Source: Prochlorococcus sp. AG-355-P16
GTDB lineage: Bacteria > Cyanobacteriota > Cyanobacteriia > PCC-6307 > Cyanobiaceae
Direction: 5' to 3'
Length of the DNA stretch: 64,000 nt
NCBI GenBank assembly: GCA_003278525.1
Contig: QCEQ01000003.1
Span: 1-64,000, forward strand
Shown here: positions 53,114 to 61,138 of the stretch, one piece after another
How positions within the stretch are numbered: the stretch's first letter is position 1
How the letters are laid out: the number at the start of each line of letters is the position of its first letter
Position numbers and translations under genes: made by a program
Notes under the pieces: model-generated
Database searches by the model: none
Told to the model about the DNA's origin: nothing
What the model saw: only the letters and a program-made list of their open reading frames with translations

Positions 53114-54735
53114 CAATATCAATTGATCCACAAAAAACTAAAAATGAAAGTCTTCAACCCAAAGGTTGGCTTAGATACTTTAGTTTTAGCCTTGATCATA
53201 AAGTAATTGGGATTCAATACTTGGTTTGCGGCTTTCTCTTCTACTTAATAGGAGGGACCTTAGCGAGCGCTATAAGAATTGAACTGGCCAGCCCAATGTC
53301 TGATTTTATGCCAAGAGATGTTTATAACCAAGTTTTAACTTTACACGGAACAATCATGATATTCCTCTGGATAGTTCCTGTAGTCAACGGTGCTTTTGGA
53401 AATTATTTAATTCCATTTTATGTAGGTGCGAGAGATATGGCATTCCCAAGATTAAATGCAGTAGCTTTTTGGTTAATTCCTCCTTCAGGTTTGATGCTGG
53501 TAGCAAGCTATTTTGTTGATGGTGCTGCTCAGGCTGGATGGACTGCTTATCCACCTTTGAGCATAACTACCCCTCAATCAGGACAAATTATTTGGATTCT
53601 GAGCGTTCTATTACTTGGAGGCAGTTCTATATTTGGTGGAATCAACTTTATCGCGACCATTATCAAATTAAGAAGGCCAGGATTAAAACTTATGCAATTG
53701 CCAATGTATTGTTGGGCAATGCTCGGAACAAGTCTATTAGTTGTTTTGTCAACTCCTGTATTAGCTGGCACTTTAATTCTACTTAGCTTCGATATCATTG
53801 CTAATACAGGTTTTTTCAATCCTGTCTTGGGTGGCAATGTCGTAGTTTATCAGCATTTATTTTGGTTTTATTCTCATCCAGCTGTATACATTATGGTCCT
53901 TCCTGCCTTTGGTTTAGTTAGTGAAATACTTCCTGTACATGCTAGAAAACCACTTTTTGGATATACAACAATGGTTTTTTCAATAATGGGGATAGTGGTT
54001 TTAGGTTTAGTTGTTTGGGCGCATCACATGTTTACGAGTGGAACCCCCCCTTGGATGAGATTGTTCTTTACTATTGCCACGGCATTTATTGCTGTTCCAA
54101 CTGGTATAAAATTTTTCAATTGGGTTGCAACATTATGGGGAGGTAAAATTTCTATCAATAGTGCAATGTTATTCTCTTGCGGATTTATTATAAATTTTGT
54201 TTTTGGAGGTATCACAGGAGTTGCTTTGGCACAGGTACCTTTCGATATTCACGTACATGATACCTATTTCGTTGTAGCCCATTTTCATTACATAGTTTAT
54301 GGAGGGACTGTTTTTATTATTTTCTCTTCAATTTATCATTGGTTCCCCAAAGTAACTGGGAAAATGTTCAATGAAAAATTAGGAATTTTACATTTTATCA
54401 TTACCTTTATTGGATTTAACTTGTGCTTTGCTCCTCAACATTGGCTTGGTTTAAATGGAATGCCAAGAAGAGTTGCAGAATATGATCCTCAATTCCAGTT
54501 CGTGAATCAAATTAGTAGCCTTGGGGCTCTTTTGATGGCTATAAGTACAATTCCTTTTTTAATTAATGTATTCCTTAGTGTGAGGAATGGAAAAGATGCT
54601 GGAGATAACCCTTGGAATGCTCTTACACCTGAATGGTTAACATCTTCTCCACCTCCAGTTGAAAATTGGGAAGGAGAAGCTCCATTAGTTGAAGAACCAT
54701 ATGGTTATGGTAAAGAAATTTCTGAACTAAAATAA
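53110..54735 (+). CDS. ctaD: Cytochrome c oxidase subunit I
   Basis: LTLHGTIMIFLW, FWFYSHPAVYIMVLPAFG, DTYFVVAHFHYI. Confidence 0.98.
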   Translation: MTISIDPQKTKNESLQPKGWLRYFSFSLDHKVIGIQYLVCGFLFYLIGGTLASAIRIELASPMSDFMPRDVYNQVLTLHGTIMIFLWIVPVVNGAFGNYLIPFYVGARDMAFPRLNAVAFWLIPPSGLMLVASYFVDGAAQAGWTAYPPLSITTPQSGQIIWILSVLLLGGSSIFGGINFIATIIKLRRPGLKLMQLPMYCWAMLGTSLLVVLSTPVLAGTLILLSFDIIANTGFFNPVLGGNVVVYQHLFWFYSHPAVYIMVLPAFGLVSEILPVHARKPLFGYTTMVFSIMGIVVLGLVVWAHHMFTSGTPPWMRLFFTIATAFIAVPTGIKFFNWVATLWGGKISINSAMLFSCGFIINFVFGGITGVALAQVPFDIHVHDTYFVVAHFHYIVYGGTVFIIFSSIYHWFPKVTGKMFNEKLGILHFIITFIGFNLCFAPQHWLGLNGMPRRVAEYDPQFQFVNQISSLGALLMAISTIPFLINVFLSVRNGKDAGDNPWNALTPEWLTSSPPPVENWEGEAPLVEEPYGYGKEISELK

Positions 54736-54741
54736 AATCAT

Positions 54742-55344
54742 ATGACAACTCTAGATAGCTCAAAAGAAATTCAAAATAATAATTCTGAAGTCACTGAAAC
54801 ACATCACGACTTCAGAATGTTTGGTCTTATAACTTTCCTAATTGCGGACGGAATGACTTTTGCTGGATTCTTTGCTGCTTATTTAACTTATAAAGCAGTA
54901 AATCCATTACCTGATGGTGCTATTTATGAATTAGAACTACCAATACCTACACTTAATACAATACTGTTACTTGTTAGTAGTGCAACTTTCCATAAAGCAG
55001 GCAAAGCACTTTTAAAAGATAAAAACTCTGAATCCCAAAAATGGTTATTTTTTACTGCTTTTCTTGGAATTATATTTTTAATATGTCAATTATTTGAATA
55101 TTTTCATTTACCTTTTGGATTAACCGATAATTTATTTGCAAGTACTTTTTATGCTCTAACTGGTTTTCATGGATTACATGTCACTTTAGGCACTTTAATG
55201 ATTTTAATTATTGCTTGGCAATCGAGAGTCAAGGGCGGAAGATTAACTAGTCAAAATATGTTCCCTTTGGAAGCTGTCGAATTGTACTGGCATTTTGTAG
55301 ATGGAATATGGGTTATTTTATTTATTATTTTATATCTTTTATAA
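54742..55344 (+). CDS. ctaE: Cytochrome c oxidase subunit III
   Basis: FHGLHVTLGTLMI, VELYWHFVDGIWVILF. Confidence 0.95.
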   Translation: MTTLDSSKEIQNNNSEVTETHHDFRMFGLITFLIADGMTFAGFFAAYLTYKAVNPLPDGAIYELELPIPTLNTILLLVSSATFHKAGKALLKDKNSESQKWLFFTAFLGIIFLICQLFEYFHLPFGLTDNLFASTFYALTGFHGLHVTLGTLMILIIAWQSRVKGGRLTSQNMFPLEAVELYWHFVDGIWVILFIILYLL

Positions 55345-55441
55345 AAAACTTAATTTTAAAAATTAAATATATTTTTTATTAATTTATATTGCCACAGTTC
55401 TTCTTTTTAGTAAGAATATATAATTAGAAATTTGTCAGATA

Positions 55442-55795
55442 ATGCTAGAAGGAAAAGAACTTCTCGAAAAAGCAAAATTATTAAGTAAAAAATCTGAAGA
55501 TGAGATAGCAAAAGGTTGTGGTTACGTAGGTCCAAGCGGAAGAATCTTAAGAAAAAGTTTTTATAGAGCGCTTATTGAAGCTAAGGGTTACAAAATAGGA
55601 AATGGTCGTCAGGGGAAAAATGGTAATAGAGCTTCAAGAGGCAGACAGACAGAATTCAAAACTAAAGTTCATGGCAATGGGAACCTATTAATTGGTCATG
55701 CCTACACCAAAAAATTAGGTCTGGAACCTGGTCAGGAATTTAAAATCGATCTCAAAAAAGAGTCAAAAACAATCTATCTGATTCCATTAAATTAA
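55442..55795 (+). CDS. Cyanobacterial AbrB-family transcriptional regulator
   Basis: KSEDEIAKGCGYVGPSGRILRKSFYRALIEAKGY and C-terminal GHAYTKKLGLEPGQEFKI. Confidence 0.85.
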   Translation: MLEGKELLEKAKLLSKKSEDEIAKGCGYVGPSGRILRKSFYRALIEAKGYKIGNGRQGKNGNRASRGRQTEFKTKVHGNGNLLIGHAYTKKLGLEPGQEFKIDLKKESKTIYLIPLN

Positions 55796-55804
55796 AAATA
55801 TATT

Positions 55805-56458
55805 TTACCAACCGTTTTCTTTAAGCCACTCGGAAGAAATATTATTTGAAGATAAATCTTGATTACCTTTTTTATTAAATAAAAGTAATTTCTCCACATA
55901 TTTAATTAGTGCATCTGCCTCAAGGTTTACGCTGTCACCGATATTTAATTTATTTAGATTTGTGTTATGCCAAGTATGAGGAATTATCGCAATAGTAAAT
56001 ATTTCTCCTTCCTGCTTATATTTTGCAATCGTAAGACTTATACCATTTACACAAATACTCCCTTTATTAACTACATATTTTGAAAAATTATTATTTTTCC
56101 ACTTTATTGATAAGAGCCAAGATTTCTCTAATTTTTCTATATTCTCAACCGTTCCAAGGCCATCAACATGTCCGCTGACTATATGACCTCCTAGACGGTC
56201 AGACACCCTAAGAGCAGGCTCCAAATTAACAATCTGATTCAGGTTCGACTTTACTCCTAAAGTTGTTTTTTGTAATGTCTCCTCACTAACATCAACAGTA
56301 AATTTATTTTGAAAAATCTCTTTAACTGTCAAACAAATTCCATCAACAGCTATGCTGTCACCGATTGCCATATCAAATAAATTATCTAGAATTTCAATTT
56401 CTAAAATATTTTTTTCTTGTCTTAGTTTTCCAACTGATTGAATTATTCCTGTAAACAT
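55805..56458 (-). CDS. ribE: Riboflavin synthase alpha subunit
   Basis: MFTGIIQSVGKL, SIAVDGICLTV, GGHIVSGHVDG, ICVNGISLTI. Confidence 0.96.
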   Translation of the reverse strand: MFTGIIQSVGKLRQEKNILEIEILDNLFDMAIGDSIAVDGICLTVKEIFQNKFTVDVSEETLQKTTLGVKSNLNQIVNLEPALRVSDRLGGHIVSGHVDGLGTVENIEKLEKSWLLSIKWKNNNFSKYVVNKGSICVNGISLTIAKYKQEGEIFTIAIIPHTWHNTNLNKLNIGDSVNLEADALIKYVEKLLLFNKKGNQDLSSNNISSEWLKENGW

Positions 56459-56570
56459 AGATTTAAGAAAAATATTTTTGCAAAATTTTGTATTTACTTT
56501 AATTTACTTTAAATGATTTTCAACTATAAATAAATTAAAGAGTAAATAAAAAGAAATTGATCATATTTAG

Positions 56571-57713
56571 ATGATTATTAATTCACAAAAAAGATCTTTT
56601 GGTAGAGGGGCGAAAGTGAGCTTATTCACTTTAGGGACAATGCGAGCAACTGAAAGTCTCGAAAAAATGTACAGCATAATAAAAAATGCATACTATGTAG
56701 GTATTAACCACATAGAGACAGCACCCTCTTATGGTGATGCTGAATCACTTATTGGAAATTCAATAAAAAAATTAGCAATAGAAGAGAATATAAAAGAAAA
56801 AAATTGGGTGATTACTTCCAAAGTTTTAGCAAAGGGTGATTTTGACTTTTTAAAAAATAATTTTAAAAAGTCTCTTAAAAATTTAAATCGCGAGAAAATA
56901 GATAATCTTGCAATTCACGGACTCAACTTAAAACAACATCTAGATTGGGCTCTTGCTGGAGAAGGTAAGAAATTCATATCTTGGATACTTGAGAGGGAAC
57001 TAGTTGATCAAGTCGGTTTTAGTTCTCACGGAAGTTATTCACTAATTAAAGATGCAATTAACTGTGAAGTTTTTACTTTTTGTAGTCTTCATTTACATTA
57101 TTTAGATCAATCTAAGATTGCTTTAGCAGAGGAAGCTATAAAAAAAGGTATGGGAGTTTTAGCAATATCACCTGCAGATAAAGGCGGTAGATTGTATTCT
57201 CCAAGTGATATTTTAATAGAGGCCTCTAAGCCTTTTCATCCATTAGAATTAGGGTATCGATTTCTTCTGGCAAAAGGCATTACAACTTTATCCTTGGGGG
57301 CGACAAACAAAAAAGATTTTGAATTTGCGCAAAAACTTAGAAACTCATTCGAGAAGCTAACAAAACTTGAAAAAAGCGCCCTAAATAAAATTGAGGAAGT
57401 TTCTAATGAAAGATTAAACTCAACCAAATGTGAACAATGTAGATCTTGTCTTCCATGTCCAAATGAAGTGCCTATTCCAGAAATACTTCGTTTAAGAAAT
57501 ATATCTGTTGGTTATGGCCAATTAGAATTTTCAAAAGAAAGATACAATTTAATAGGAAAAGCTGGCCACTGGTGGGAAGAAAAAAATTCCTCATTTTGTC
57601 AAGAATGTAATGAATGTGTTCCTAAATGTCCTAGTAAATTAGATATACCAAATTTATTAAAGGAAACTCATAACTTATTAATTGAAAATCCTACAAAAAG
57701 ATTATGGGGATAA
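56571..57713 (+). CDS. Aldo/keto reductase with C-terminal ferredoxin-like domain
   Basis: FTLGTMRATES, HIETAPSYGDAE; C-terminal CEQCRSCLPCPNEVPIP and CQECNECVPKCPS. Confidence 0.9.
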   Translation: MIINSQKRSFGRGAKVSLFTLGTMRATESLEKMYSIIKNAYYVGINHIETAPSYGDAESLIGNSIKKLAIEENIKEKNWVITSKVLAKGDFDFLKNNFKKSLKNLNREKIDNLAIHGLNLKQHLDWALAGEGKKFISWILERELVDQVGFSSHGSYSLIKDAINCEVFTFCSLHLHYLDQSKIALAEEAIKKGMGVLAISPADKGGRLYSPSDILIEASKPFHPLELGYRFLLAKGITTLSLGATNKKDFEFAQKLRNSFEKLTKLEKSALNKIEEVSNERLNSTKCEQCRSCLPCPNEVPIPEILRLRNISVGYGQLEFSKERYNLIGKAGHWWEEKNSSFCQECNECVPKCPSKLDIPNLLKETHNLLIENPTKRLWG

Positions 57714-58700
57714 TGACTCATTCCAGATCTTTTTAAGATTAATTTTTTGTTCATTTGTTAAGACAGGTAAAGACCAACTATTTTCCCAACATTTCTCAGA
57801 AGGTCCTGAGATGGGGAGCATTTCAGTTTTATATTTACTTTGCAAATAATCACTATTGAATGGAAGATACCAACCCTGACTTACTAATTTATCTACTATT
57901 GATTTATTTTCTAAAGATTTAATCCATTTAATTAATATTGCATTATTTAGATTTGATCGACTAAGTAGAAAATGCCACATCAAAGGTACGCCTTGGTTTG
58001 GGAAAACTAAAGAAAGCCTTGGATCTATTTTTAAATATTTTGAACAAAGACTATAAGGAACTATTGCGACAATAGCATCAGAATTAATCAACCAATTGAG
58101 CATATTTTTATCATCAAATAACATTGCTTGGCTTTTGAGTTTTTTTAAAGAATTAGATAAATTAATTTTTTGAGCAATTGACAATATTATTCTGGGACTT
58201 TGTGGAAAAATAATTTTCCCAGTTAATTTTTTAGAAAGAAGAAAATCCCAAGATATTCTTGCTGAATTTATTAATCCTTTATTATTTTTAATGATAATTG
58301 TATAAGGTATTACGCCAATAGGAAATAATTTACTCCTCTGATTTTGATTAAAGCTTCCCAAAAAATCTATCGATCTCTTATCTAAATTTTCTAACAGTGC
58401 ATATTCATTTATTTTTTCAAATTCTGAAAAATCTATACTAGAAATCCATCCATCATTTATTAAGGTAAAGTCAGAATTGAAGATTGTGTTTCTATTTTTT
58501 TGTAGTCGAATATTTTCAAAATTTATTTTTTCCTGCTTCCAATCTTTTGGAATCACATCTTTAAAAGATTCTGGATAAAAAGAATTTTGTAATGCAATTT
58601 TTACTTTATTAGGTAGATTACTGCAAGAGTTTAAGAAAAGTAAGAGCGAAAGCTTACCACAATTTAAAAATTCTCTTCTGGTGGCAAATTTTGAAAACAT
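57702..58700 (-). CDS. Periplasmic solute-binding-like (polyamine/Fe-type) putative lipoprotein
   Basis: N-terminal TRREFLNCG...LFLNSCS (twin-Arg-like motif plus lipobox). Confidence 0.65.
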   Translation of the reverse strand: MFSKFATRREFLNCGKLSLLLFLNSCSNLPNKVKIALQNSFYPESFKDVIPKDWKQEKINFENIRLQKNRNTIFNSDFTLINDGWISSIDFSEFEKINEYALLENLDKRSIDFLGSFNQNQRSKLFPIGVIPYTIIIKNNKGLINSARISWDFLLSKKLTGKIIFPQSPRIILSIAQKINLSNSLKKLKSQAMLFDDKNMLNWLINSDAIVAIVPYSLCSKYLKIDPRLSLVFPNQGVPLMWHFLLSRSNLNNAILIKWIKSLENKSIVDKLVSQGWYLPFNSDYLQSKYKTEMLPISGPSEKCWENSWSLPVLTNEQKINLKKIWNESLSP

Positions 58701-59858
58701 TCAACAATCCTTCTCTAAAGAAATTTGACCTAGGCCCTTCATCATTTCCAGATTTTGTTGACACAATGAAACTATTTCTTCATTTTTAAATCCCTCTAAG
58801 AAAGCAAGCAATGATATTCCACCAGCACCTACACCTTCTTTTACATGACCTAATTCATAATCCTTCAATTCTTTGTAATTTGAAGATTTGAAATTTAAAG
58901 GACTGGCTAAACCTAATAATTTGACATCATATTTTTCATTAATTATATTTACTAAATCATTTAGTGAATTATCTTTCACAAGCCACCCAGTTGTCGCAAT
59001 AAAAACATCTTCAATAAATTCATCTTTATTTTTTTCATCTAAAAATTCTAATACAAGCAAAATGACCGCTAACATCTGACTTCCACCAGACAAAATTACA
59101 GGTTGTTTTGCTAACCTGGCACCAATTAGAAGGCCCATTGAGAAAGCTTGGAAAGGATCACCTACGGCCGCGACAACATCAAAAGAGTCGAAATCACCCT
59201 TGAAATTTGCATTGAAAAGTCCTCTTCCAACTACTTGTCTTCTTAATTCTCTTGGAGCTTTAAATAAACTACTCCCTACTAAACTAGATACCTGCAAACC
59301 AAAAGCTTCCATTACTGCCTGAGCAGTTGTGGTGCCCCCCGGTACAGATTCAGAAATTAAAACTGGTTGTTTTAAGGATTTTCCTATCGCTAAACCTTTT
59401 TCATAGAGGTTTAAAACTCTCTCTTTTGTCATCGATTTACCAGTAGTAAGACAATTTGATGGGCCCAAATTTCTATCTTCTACAACCAAATGATTAAAAT
59501 AAGGTTTTGCTCCTATTCCCAGAGGAACAATAACTGGATAAATATTTATAAGCTTTGAACAAACATGACTGATTAGGGCAGGAGTTACTCCTGCATTGAG
59601 AAGAGGCAATTTATATTTATGATCTTTTGAAGCACCCTCAAGCAAAAATTCGGCATCTGCGAGTGCAGTTGTTCTTCTTGATTTTGCATTAACACCTGCT
59701 GCAGAAATACCTGGAATTTGAGAAGTTTTAGTTCCAGCAATTATAAGAAATATTTTTAAATTTTTAATATTCTTTTTCAGTATTTCTATCTTCCTAAGTT
59801 GTCTTTTTTTATTGGATTTATTACCAAAAAAATTTATCCCTAATTCTGAACTGTACAT
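58701..59858 (-). CDS. CobT-like nicotinate-nucleotide phosphoribosyltransferase family protein (TIGR00303 type)
   Basis: FLIIAGTKTSQIPGISAAGVN, SVPGGTTTAQAVMEAFG, VILSGGSQMLAV. Confidence 0.8.
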   Translation of the reverse strand: MYSSELGINFFGNKSNKKRQLRKIEILKKNIKNLKIFLIIAGTKTSQIPGISAAGVNAKSRRTTALADAEFLLEGASKDHKYKLPLLNAGVTPALISHVCSKLINIYPVIVPLGIGAKPYFNHLVVEDRNLGPSNCLTTGKSMTKERVLNLYEKGLAIGKSLKQPVLISESVPGGTTTAQAVMEAFGLQVSSLVGSSLFKAPRELRRQVVGRGLFNANFKGDFDSFDVVAAVGDPFQAFSMGLLIGARLAKQPVILSGGSQMLAVILLVLEFLDEKNKDEFIEDVFIATTGWLVKDNSLNDLVNIINEKYDVKLLGLASPLNFKSSNYKELKDYELGHVKEGVGAGGISLLAFLEGFKNEEIVSLCQQNLEMMKGLGQISLEKDC

Positions 59859-59869
59859 TCTTACTTTTT

Positions 59870-60508
59870 TTAATTATTAAAATCAACTAAGCTATTTAAT
59901 AATCTTGGAGGATCTGGGATGGTTAATTTAAATTTAGGAAACAGAGAATAGGCAACTACATGTACAGTTAAAACATAAACTATTTCTTGAAAAATTATTA
60001 ATAAAATTGCACCTATTTGTATACTCAAAATTGAGGGATGTAAAGGTAAATTAAATAATCCAATGAACTTTTCTATAAGACCATAACTCGCTCTAGTAAT
60101 TAACACCCAAAGATTATCTCCAACCAAAGTAGATAATGCTATTACTCTTATTAAGAAGCCAAGGGTTCCAATAAAAACCCCCCCAGTTAAACTAAGTTTC
60201 CAACTCTTTTCTTTAAACCAACACCAACCTAACCAAAAAGCCAAAATCCCATAAGGAAATAAAAATAAAGTCCCTCTAACAGGACCCATAATTACGAATA
60301 AAAGTAGAAATTGTATTAAAAGTCCTTCCAATGCAATTTTAGTTCCTCTTCTCAAGTGCAACAAGATGATTGGGAGGGGTAAAATCAACCTTAATAAAGC
60401 TCCCCCAATTGGCAGATAATATAATGCAACCCATAATAAAGACGAAAGAGATGCTAAATAAGAGGTCTCGACAATATTTAATGCTTCAGTTTTTGTTGTT
60501 ATTTTCAT
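59870..60508 (-). CDS. DUF2232-type membrane protein
   Basis: Multi-TM cyanobacterial DUF2232-like. Confidence 0.75.
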   Translation of the reverse strand: MKITTKTEALNIVETSYLASLSSLLWVALYYLPIGGALLRLILPLPIILLHLRRGTKIALEGLLIQFLLLFVIMGPVRGTLFLFPYGILAFWLGWCWFKEKSWKLSLTGGVFIGTLGFLIRVIALSTLVGDNLWVLITRASYGLIEKFIGLFNLPLHPSILSIQIGAILLIIFQEIVYVLTVHVVAYSLFPKFKLTIPDPPRLLNSLVDFNN

Positions 60509-60528
60509 TTTTTGTTAAATATTTTTAA

Positions 60529-61131
60529 TTAATTTTTATTCATACTTTTACTGTTTGAATCTAAAATACGTTCAATCTTTTCTATTTCAAAATTTACATC
60601 AGAATTACTCAATATGGAACTCAACTCTGCAGTGGGATCTTTTGGATCTACATCTTTCAAAATGAATATTATTTTGTAAGATTGAAGCTCATTTTTTCTT
60701 TTTTTTGAAATTTTTTTAATTTTTTTATTTTTTTTATCATCAAATTTTTTGTTTTCTTTTTCTAAATTTATATCGTTTTTATTTTCTAAAACATTTTTTG
60801 GCTTTTCTACTGTTTTAATTTTTTTATTTTTTTTATCATCAAATTTTTTGTTTTCTTTTTCTAAATTTATATCGTTTTTATTTTCTAAAACATTTTTTGG
60901 CTTTTCTACTGTTTTAATTTTTTTATTTTTTTTATCATCAAATTTTTTGTTTTCTTTTTCTAAATTTATATCGTTTTTATATAGTAAGTTATTTTGTAAA
61001 TCTTCATTTTTGCTTGTTTTTTCTAAATCAATAAAACTACTTTCAAGAAAATTTCCAATCCTCCCACCAGAGCATGATTGCAAGAAAATTAAAAAAATTA
61101 ATAAAAAAAATTCTTTTTTTTTTAAAATCAT
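60529..61131 (-). CDS. Putative lipoprotein with Lys-rich 33-aa tandem repeats
   Basis: Signal FFLLIFLIFLQSCSGG (lipobox) and repeats NDINLEKENKKFDDKKNKKIKTVEKPKNVLENK. Confidence 0.75.
   Translation of the reverse strand: MILKKKEFFLLIFLIFLQSCSGGRIGNFLESSFIDLEKTSKNEDLQNNLLYKNDINLEKENKKFDDKKNKKIKTVEKPKNVLENKNDINLEKENKKFDDKKNKKIKTVEKPKNVLENKNDINLEKENKKFDDKKNKKIKKISKKRKNELQSYKIIFILKDVDPKDPTAELSSILSNSDVNFEIEKIERILDSNSKSMNKN
60712..60980 (-). repeat. 99-bp tandem repeat, about 2.7 copies, near-identical
   Basis: tttttatcatcaaattttttgttttctttttctaaatttatatcg recurs with a 99-bp period (atcatc near 60736, 60835, 60934). Confidence 0.95.
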
Positions 61132-61138
61132 ATTTTTT

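Noticed and set aside
48197-55344. ABC-2 exporter plus ctaAB and ctaCDE as a novel gene cluster
   Set aside because: This arrangement of heme/oxidase genes with an adjacent ABC exporter is familiar in cyanobacteria; no unexplained component found.
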